A stretch of DNA of 11,255 nucleotides from Bacteroidales bacterium UBA5266. Lineage in GTDB: Bacteria; Bacteroidota; Bacteroidia; Bacteroidales; WCHB1-69. Both the position numbers and the translations under genes were made by a program. Of this stretch, positions 7,406-11,255 are shown in pieces. Below the pieces are notes generated by a model. That model did not search any database. It was not told the origin of the DNA and saw only the letters and a program-made list of their open reading frames with translations. Positions within the stretch are counted from its first letter, which is position 1. Each line of letters begins with the position of its first letter. The DNA is taken from NCBI GenBank assembly GCA_002411545.1, contig DHTG01000072.1, forward strand, positions 659-11,913, read 5' to 3'.

Positions 7406-8875
7406 TTATTTTAGATCTTTATTTCCGGATTTGGAATTAAGATTTTCTGATTCATCCTCCTTAATCACTTGTGCTCTTTCATCTGCAGGTTGTTTTTCTT
7501 TGCCGAGATAATCGGGCAATTTCATCCCTGCCATATTAAACAAATCATTCATAGGAGGCACCGCACTCATTAAACCGGAGACAAAGTTTGCAGTTGTTGT
7601 TTTATCGCCCTTGCCATTATTTCCGTCCCAAACAGTAATTTTATCAATCTTAAGGTTTTTAATCGCTTCGACCTGTGTTTTGACTAATTCAGGAAGTTTT
7701 TCGGCAATCAAGTAAGTAACGGCATTTTTCGTATCTCCACCGGCAGCTTGTACCAATTGTTTATAGCCTTCGGCTTGCTTGGAAAGGATTTCATACATCC
7801 CTTTTCCTTCGGCTTCCATTTTGGCAAAAATAGCATCGGCTTCCCCTTTGGCTCTTCTTCGGTAGGTTTCGGCTTCGGCTTCGGCATCGATAATGGCTTT
7901 TTCTTTATCGATTTCGGCTTTTACGACTACATTGGCTTTCTGGGTGGCTTTTTCTCTATCGGCACGTGTTAATTCAGCCTGACGTTCTGCCTCATAAGCC
8001 TCTTGTAAGGCCTTAGCCTGTTGTACTTTTTCCGCAGCAACGGCCTTTCTCATCGCTTCGGCTTCACGCTCTCTTCGTTCAGCGTCCGAATTAGCAATCA
8101 CAATTTTAGATTGATTTTCTCCCGAAACAGCCGTTGCATTGGCATCGGCCGTACGAATACGTGTATCTCTGACTGTCTCGGCTATGCGAATATCTTTATC
8201 TCGATTCGCTTCGGCTTTTCCGATTTCACCAAAACGTTCCTGTTCGGCAACACTCTTTTTCGCTTCATTGATAGCTTTGGCAGCGGCCTCTTTTCCCAAG
8301 GCTTCTATATAACCGGACTCATCGCGTATATCTGTAACATTCACATTAATAAGCTTTAAGCCAATCTTTCGCATTTCCTGCTCCACATTCTGGCTGATGT
8401 TAATCAAAAACTTATCCCTATCAGCATTGATTTCTTCGATATCCATGGTAGCTATGACCAAACGCAATTGTCCGAAAAGAATGTCTTTGGCTAACTCTTG
8501 GATTTGTTCGGATTTCAAGCCCAATAAACGTTCGGCGGCATTGGTCATATTATCCGGTTCGGTAGATATCCCTACGGTGAAACGACAGGGAACATCAACA
8601 CGTATATTCTGACGACTCAAGGCATTGGTCAGATTACATTCAATAGATATGGGCGTTAAATCTAAAAAAGCATAATTTTGAAAGACCGGCCAAATAAAGG
8701 CAGCCCCTCCGTGTATACACTTTCCTGAACTATGCCCTCCCCCTGCATTTTTTCCAGTTTTACCATAAACTACCAATATTTTATCCGAAGGACAACGTTT
8801 GTAACGACTTAAAATGGCCGCAAATGTGATAAAAAATACGGCAACAACAATTATTATTAATGTAGTAAGACCCAT
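7406..8875 (-). CDS. floT: Flotillin-family SPFH membrane protein (FloT/YqiK type)
   Basis: This 489-residue membrane scaffold protein is of the type that organises functional membrane microdomains in bacteria. It has one N-terminal membrane segment (about 4-22) and an SPFH/Band-7 domain (about 25-190). Within that domain are HGGAAFIWPVFQ (55-66) and ITVW-like strand residues near 412-416 that belong to the tail. A long charged coiled coil (about 190-375) is rich in EA repeats (EAEAE near 331-335, GEADAIF 344-350). The C-terminal region (about 400-460) contains Gly, Met and Pro, followed by a hydrophilic Lys/Glu/Asn tail. It lies 25 nt after an NfeD-like gene, the same pairing as B. subtilis yuaF-yuaG. 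The long coiled coil and size favour FloT/YqiK over the shorter FloA. The gene symbol is by family resemblance. Confidence 0.92.
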   Translation of the reverse strand: MGLTTLIIIVVAVFFITFAAILSRYKRCPSDKILVVYGKTGKNAGGGHSSGKCIHGGAAFIWPVFQNYAFLDLTPISIECNLTNALSRQNIRVDVPCRFTVGISTEPDNMTNAAERLLGLKSEQIQELAKDILFGQLRLVIATMDIEEINADRDKFLINISQNVEQEMRKIGLKLINVNVTDIRDESGYIEALGKEAAAKAINEAKKSVAEQERFGEIGKAEANRDKDIRIAETVRDTRIRTADANATAVSGENQSKIVIANSDAERREREAEAMRKAVAAEKVQQAKALQEAYEAERQAELTRADREKATQKANVVVKAEIDKEKAIIDAEAEAETYRRRAKGEADAIFAKMEAEGKGMYEILSKQAEGYKQLVQAAGGDTKNAVTYLIAEKLPELVKTQVEAIKNLKIDKITVWDGNNGKGDKTTTANFVSGLMSAVPPMNDLFNMAGMKLPDYLGKEKQPADERAQVIKEDESENLNSKSGNKDLK

Positions 8876-8900
8876 AATGATTATTATTTATATGTTTAAT

Positions 8901-9479
8901 TTAATTATATTTTTCTACCAATAGTAAATTCCCTTCCAATACTTCTTTCACCTTGACAATATTGCCTGTTTTCAACGCCTCTCCATCGGTCATGGCATCG
9001 TATTCTCTGACACTATTCTGCACGCTTAATTGCACCTTCCCCTTTCCTTCTTTATGTGCCGGAATGGGAATATAAACACTGGCGGTCAATCCGATGGTTT
9101 GTGTAATGGAAATATTTCCACTCTCCTCCATCTTGCTTAAGGCTACAAAGATAAACATAACCCCCGCAACTACAAAAAGACCCACTAAAACAGATATGAA
9201 AATAATCCAAAACTGATTTTCGAGCATACCCGAAAAAACAATATAGGACCAACTGAATCCTAAGAAAAAATTAATGAAATTTCTAAACGTAAATAGCTGA
9301 AAAGGGGTCGAACTTACTTCACTTAAAGAAGGTTCGCCCATATCGCCCGAAAAGTCGGCATTGGCATCCATACCAATGAATGTCATAATCATCTGTATGA
9401 CAAATATCAAACTAGTAGTCAGTGCTATTACCCATGCTATTTGAAGTGTTATATCCATTGAACTCCACCATGTTTCCAT
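8901..9479 (-). CDS. NfeD/YuaF-like membrane protein, flotillin partner
   Basis: This 192-residue protein has three likely membrane segments (about 13-36, 65-86 and 90-114) and then a soluble C-terminal domain (about 120-192). That domain has short strands and glycines as expected for an NfeD OB-fold: GLTASVYIPIP, GKGKVQLSV, LKTGNIVKVKEV and GNLLLVEKY. The layout matches YuaF, the short NfeD type without the ClpP-class serine protease domain. In B. subtilis YuaF is encoded next to the flotillin YuaG and influences membrane properties; the same order here supports the role. The ATG at 9479 is chosen because a -7 box lies 40 bp upstream. The internal ATG at 9458 also keeps all membrane segments. 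It is the first gene of the NfeD-flotillin-rnz set. Confidence 0.85.
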   Translation of the reverse strand: METWWSSMDITLQIAWVIALTTSLIFVIQMIMTFIGMDANADFSGDMGEPSLSEVSSTPFQLFTFRNFINFFLGFSWSYIVFSGMLENQFWIIFISVLVGLFVVAGVMFIFVALSKMEESGNISITQTIGLTASVYIPIPAHKEGKGKVQLSVQNSVREYDAMTDGEALKTGNIVKVKEVLEGNLLLVEKYN

Positions 9480-9518
9480 TTTATGTTATGATTAGGTTAT
9501 CTATATTTTTTATCTTCG

Positions 9519-9526
9519 CAAAAGTA
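9519..9526 (-). promoter_or_regulatory. -7 box proximal to the NfeD-flotillin-rnz set
   Basis: The minus strand reads TACTTTTG, matching TAnnTTTG, 40 bp before the NfeD ATG. No TTG lies at the usual -33 distance upstream. Confidence 0.5.
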
Positions 9527-9571
9527 ATCAATTTTAAACTATAAACCGATACTTTTATAGATTTTTTCATG

Positions 9572-9585
9572 CAATAGTACTATTG
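9572..9585. repeat. 14-bp perfect palindrome CAATAGTACTATTG
   Basis: The sequence is self-complementary with no spacer, and the match continues two bases further on each side after one mismatch. It lies about 46 bp upstream of the proximal NfeD -7 box. It shares the half-site AATAGTA with the inverted repeat at 9772-9790. It could be an operator, but no regulator is encoded nearby. Confidence 0.35.
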
Positions 9586-9767
9586 TATAATAAAAACTTA
9601 GGCTTTTAGATATAAATTTCCACCTTCATAAGCTTACTATCAGTATCACAATGATTCTACATAAAAAAATGAAGAAGAATAAGGGCATGCCTTGCGACAA
9701 AACAATTTCTTAAATTTTCCATACAAAGATCATCTTAAACGAACAAAGAAACTTCTTTATGTTTTCT

Positions 9768-9797
9768 CAAAAATAGTAATTTTTACTATTGATACAA
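9768..9797 (-). promoter_or_regulatory. Possible distal leftward promoter overlapping an inverted repeat
   Basis: On the minus strand TTG (9797-9795) is followed after 19 nt by TATTTTTG (9775-9768), a good fit to the Bacteroidota pattern TTG-N17-23-TAnnTTTG. The spacer and the edge of the -7 box contain AATAGTAA-TTT-TTACTATT (9772-9790), an 8-bp inverted repeat with a 3-bp gap placed like an operator. A transcript from here would have a leader of roughly 280 nt before the NfeD gene, or could be a separate small RNA. Confidence 0.4.
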
Positions 9798-9989
9798 TTT
9801 AACTATAAAAAAAATAATTTCGGATATTTCTTCCATTTTTTCAGATGTATACTTATACGATTTTTAATATTTAGTAATTCCAACCTAATTATTTGCTGTT
9901 TTATTAAATTATATGCCATTGATTTTATGTTAAATAATAAATATTATTAATTTTTTTGTATAAAAACACAAAATATAAAAGAAAATGTA

Positions 9990-9997
9990 TACTTTTG
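9990..9997 (+). promoter_or_regulatory. -7 box for the small cysteine-rich lipoprotein gene
   Basis: TACTTTTG matches TAnnTTTG, 45 bp before the ATG at 10043. The implied leader is A-rich (AAAAAAGTAAAAGAAA just before the start), typical of Bacteroidota translation starts. No -33 TTG is seen at 17-23 nt. Confidence 0.55.
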
Positions 9998-10042
9998 CTG
10001 GCGTAAATAAACACATATCATTAATTAAAAAAGTAAAAGAAA

Positions 10043-10249
10043 ATGAAAAAAGTTTTTTTAGTGTTAGCTGCAGTAGTAACAGTAGTAAGTTTTAGTGCAT
10101 GTAAAAAAACATGTACATGTACACCTTATGCATTAGGAGTTGCCGGAACAGCAGAAGAAGTTGAATTAACAAAAGATTTTGACAAATGTTCTGACATGTC
10201 AACAATTGTAGAGTATGAAGGTGAAAAAACTGGACTTGAATGTAAATAA
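10043..10249 (+). CDS. 68-residue cysteine-rich lipoprotein, function unknown
   Basis: The protein starts MKK, then a hydrophobic stretch (4-18) and FSACKK with Cys20 as the likely lipid anchor. The mature peptide is only about 49 residues and has four more cysteines: Cys24 and Cys26 in KKTCTCT, Cys49 in DKCSDMS, and Cys67 in GLECK at the end. Two disulfides or a small metal site are possible. I know similar short 'CTCT ... CSDM ... G..C' lipoproteins from Bacteroidota, always without assigned function. Its codons differ from those of its neighbours: seven of eight Thr are ACA and Leu is mostly TTA. A -7 box in front and an intrinsic terminator 21 bp behind make it a single-gene unit. The clean signals and codon bias suggest good expression (inference). 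The gene is well supported; the role is unknown. Confidence 0.8.
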   Translation: MKKVFLVLAAVVTVVSFSACKKTCTCTPYALGVAGTAEEVELTKDFDKCSDMSTIVEYEGEKTGLECK

Positions 10250-10270
10250 ACAACATGTAAGTAGCCAGAT

Positions 10271-10308
10271 AAAGCATCATTAGCACTAATCTAATGGTGC
10301 TTTTTTTT
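10271..10308 (+). terminator. Intrinsic terminator of the small lipoprotein gene
   Basis: The arms AAAGCATCATTAG (10271-10283) and CTAATGGTGCTTT (10291-10303) pair over 13 bp with one G-U pair. The loop has 7 nt and the last stem bases run into an 8-T tract (10301-10308). Confidence 0.9.
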
Positions 10309-10359
10309 AAAACGAAAACAGACTGAGAACATAGATAGCACATGCTTGCAACGGATAGA

Positions 10360-10417
10360 GGGATTTTATCACAATCTGAAATGCTATAAATCCTGTCTGA
10401 AAAAAGCCTGAAATCCC
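10360..10417 (+). other. Competing inverted repeats upstream of the mgtC-like gene
   Basis: GGGATTT (10360-10366) is an exact complement of AAATCCC (10411-10417). The overlapping GGATTTTAT (10361-10369) can instead pair with ATAAATCC (10386-10393) with one bulged base. The -7 box of the next gene lies downstream of both, so a leader role would need an unseen upstream promoter. No other gene signal is seen in this gap. Confidence 0.25.
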
Positions 10418-10439
10418 ATATTTATTATACTATTTTAGG

Positions 10440-10447
10440 TATTTTTG
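10440..10447 (+). promoter_or_regulatory. -7 box for the mgtC-like gene
   Basis: TATTTTTG matches TAnnTTTG, 39 bp before the ATG at 10487. It overlaps an upstream in-frame TTG (10445), which argues against that codon as the start. No -33 TTG is evident. Confidence 0.5.
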
Positions 10448-10486
10448 CAGTCGAAATTCAGCGATTATTATTCCTTTAAAATTGAT

Positions 10487-11194
10487 ATGGAATTACAAGA
10501 CTATATGATTAGATTAGGAGCTGCTTTGTTAGCAGGTGTACTGATTGGATTTGAAAGAGAATGGCGTTTGCGCAGTGCGGGACTGCTTACCAACACTTTG
10601 GTTGCGGTAGGTGCTTGTATTTATATTATGGCATCGGACATTATAAGTGCCGATGCTGTAAATGCGGACCCTTCGCGGGTATTAGGACAAATTGTTGCCG
10701 GTATCGGTTTTTTAGGTGCCGGTGTGATTATGCGCGATGGCGTAAACATCCATGGTTTAAACTCGGCGGCTACCATATGGTGTTCGGCTGCCGTGGGAAC
10801 CTTGGCGGGATTTCACCTGCTACAAGAAGCCTTTATCGCTGCCGGAGTCATTATTACGGCTAATTTATGCATACGTCCCATTGCCGGGGCTATTAGCAAA
10901 ATGTCGGCAAGTAAGAAATTCGTCAAAAACGGACGTTTATTAAAAGTCTTTATTGAAGAAAAAAACGAAGCCGGCATACGTGCAAAAATCATGGAAATGT
11001 TGCAATCATATCCCAATCTTAAATTAAAATCATTTTACGTAACGCAATCCAACGCTTTTACCCATACCTTGGAAATCAATTGCGAATTTCTCTACACCGC
11101 ACAAGACGATTTCGAGCAATTCTTTTACGAAGTCTCTAAAATCCCCGACATAATCAAAACACAGCAAGATTGTATTATAACCGGAAACATATAG
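10487..11194 (+). CDS. MgtC/SapB-family inner-membrane protein
   Basis: This 235-residue protein has the conserved MgtC/SapB N-terminal membrane domain: AGVLIGFEREWR (16-27), GLLTNTLVAVGA (32-43), QIVAGIGFLGAGVIMRDG (68-85) and HGLNSAATIWCSAAVG (89-104). Hydrophobic segments lie at about 8-22, 34-52, 66-84, 96-110 and 113-130. The C-terminal part (about 148-235) is soluble and alternates strands and helices, as in the ACT-like domain of longer MgtC relatives. In Salmonella and Mycobacterium, MgtC supports growth in low Mg2+ and intracellular survival, and Salmonella MgtC acts on the F-ATPase. Many free-living bacteria carry homologues of unknown role, so virulence should not be inferred. The ATG at 10487 is chosen because the family motif begins soon after and the -7 box lies just upstream. 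It appears to be a single-gene unit within the window. No Mg2+ transporter gene is adjacent. Confidence 0.88.
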   Translation: MELQDYMIRLGAALLAGVLIGFEREWRLRSAGLLTNTLVAVGACIYIMASDIISADAVNADPSRVLGQIVAGIGFLGAGVIMRDGVNIHGLNSAATIWCSAAVGTLAGFHLLQEAFIAAGVIITANLCIRPIAGAISKMSASKKFVKNGRLLKVFIEEKNEAGIRAKIMEMLQSYPNLKLKSFYVTQSNAFTHTLEINCEFLYTAQDDFEQFFYEVSKIPDIIKTQQDCIITGNI

Positions 11195-11255
11195 CTGTTC
11201 AAAGGTATTATAAACTACCTATCAATCCTTATTTTATTACTTTTTTTCATTTTTT

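Larger units (their letters stand above)
9480..10042. other. 563-bp AT-rich intergenic region
   Basis: This spacer separates the leftward NfeD set from the rightward small lipoprotein gene. It contains -7 boxes for both (9519-9526 minus, 9990-9997 plus) and a possible distal leftward promoter (9768-9797) overlapping an inverted repeat. A 14-bp palindrome lies at 9572-9585, with several short AT-rich palindromes elsewhere, for example AAAGAA-AC-TTCTTT at 9745-9758. I find no convincing protein gene in it. The longest leftward frame I noted is 21 codons (9722-9657). Confidence 0.6.

Noticed and set aside
7850..7930. Repeated TCGGCT units that resemble a tandem repeat
   Set aside because: They encode the Glu-Ala repeats of the flotillin coiled coil and need no other explanation.
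7748..8359. Plus-strand Gly/Phe-rich frames opposite the flotillin gene
   Set aside because: They mirror the EA-rich coiled-coil codons on the other strand and have no start context, signal or recognisable domain.
10092..10343. Minus-strand 83-residue frame opposite the small lipoprotein
   Set aside because: It runs through the lipoprotein gene and its terminator, and its Leu/Met-rich composition is what antisense of this AT-rich sequence gives.
10445..10486. N-terminal extension of the mgtC-like frame starting at TTG 10445
   Set aside because: The TTG overlaps the -7 box TATTTTTG, and the extra 14 residues are not part of the family's membrane domain. The ATG at 10487 fits both.
11203..11246. 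Possible terminator after the mgtC-like gene (AGGTA/TACCT followed by T-rich sequence)
   Set aside because: The stem is only 5 bp with an 8-nt loop and the T tract is about 20 bases away, so it is too weak to call.

Overview
The window looks like chromosomal DNA of a Bacteroidota bacterium. It is AT-rich. Several genes are preceded by the -7 box typical of that phylum (TAnnTTTG). Starts lack clear Shine-Dalgarno sequences. Two lipoprotein signals follow the loose 'FSAC' pattern seen there. I cannot name the genus. I see no rRNA, tRNA, CRISPR array, transposase or integrase.

Left part (1-5782, all on the minus strand, read right to left). A large UvrD/AddA-type helicase with a C-terminal RecB-like nuclease domain (5782-2630) is followed by a small lipoprotein (2558-2055). 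Next come a secreted DUF3108/TapB-like protein (2077-1361) and a divergent phosphoglycerate kinase (1344-52). The lipoprotein has its own -7 box. The three small genes overlap or nearly touch and are probably one transcription unit. A perfect 30-bp palindrome lies just past the kinase gene.

Centre (5783-9526). An O6-alkylguanine-DNA alkyltransferase gene (plus strand) diverges from the helicase gene. The two -7 boxes sit at equal distances from one CAATTG palindrome. Converging on the alkyltransferase gene is a minus-strand set of an NfeD-like membrane protein, a flotillin (FloT/YqiK type) and ribonuclease Z. NfeD plus flotillin is the known YuaF-YuaG pairing, and ribonuclease Z starts 9 nt after the flotillin stop.

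Right part (9480-11255). A 563-bp AT-rich spacer holds a near promoter and a possible distal promoter for the NfeD set. The distal one overlaps an inverted repeat. The spacer also holds the promoter of a 68-residue cysteine-rich lipoprotein gene, which ends at a clear intrinsic terminator. An MgtC/SapB-family membrane protein gene follows, with its own -7 box.

Most genes are ordinary housekeeping or envelope genes. No dramatic new system is evident. The most interesting items are the symmetrical divergent DNA-repair promoter, the kinase with altered substrate residues, the inverted repeats in the 9.5-10.0 kb spacer, and the small cysteine-rich lipoprotein.
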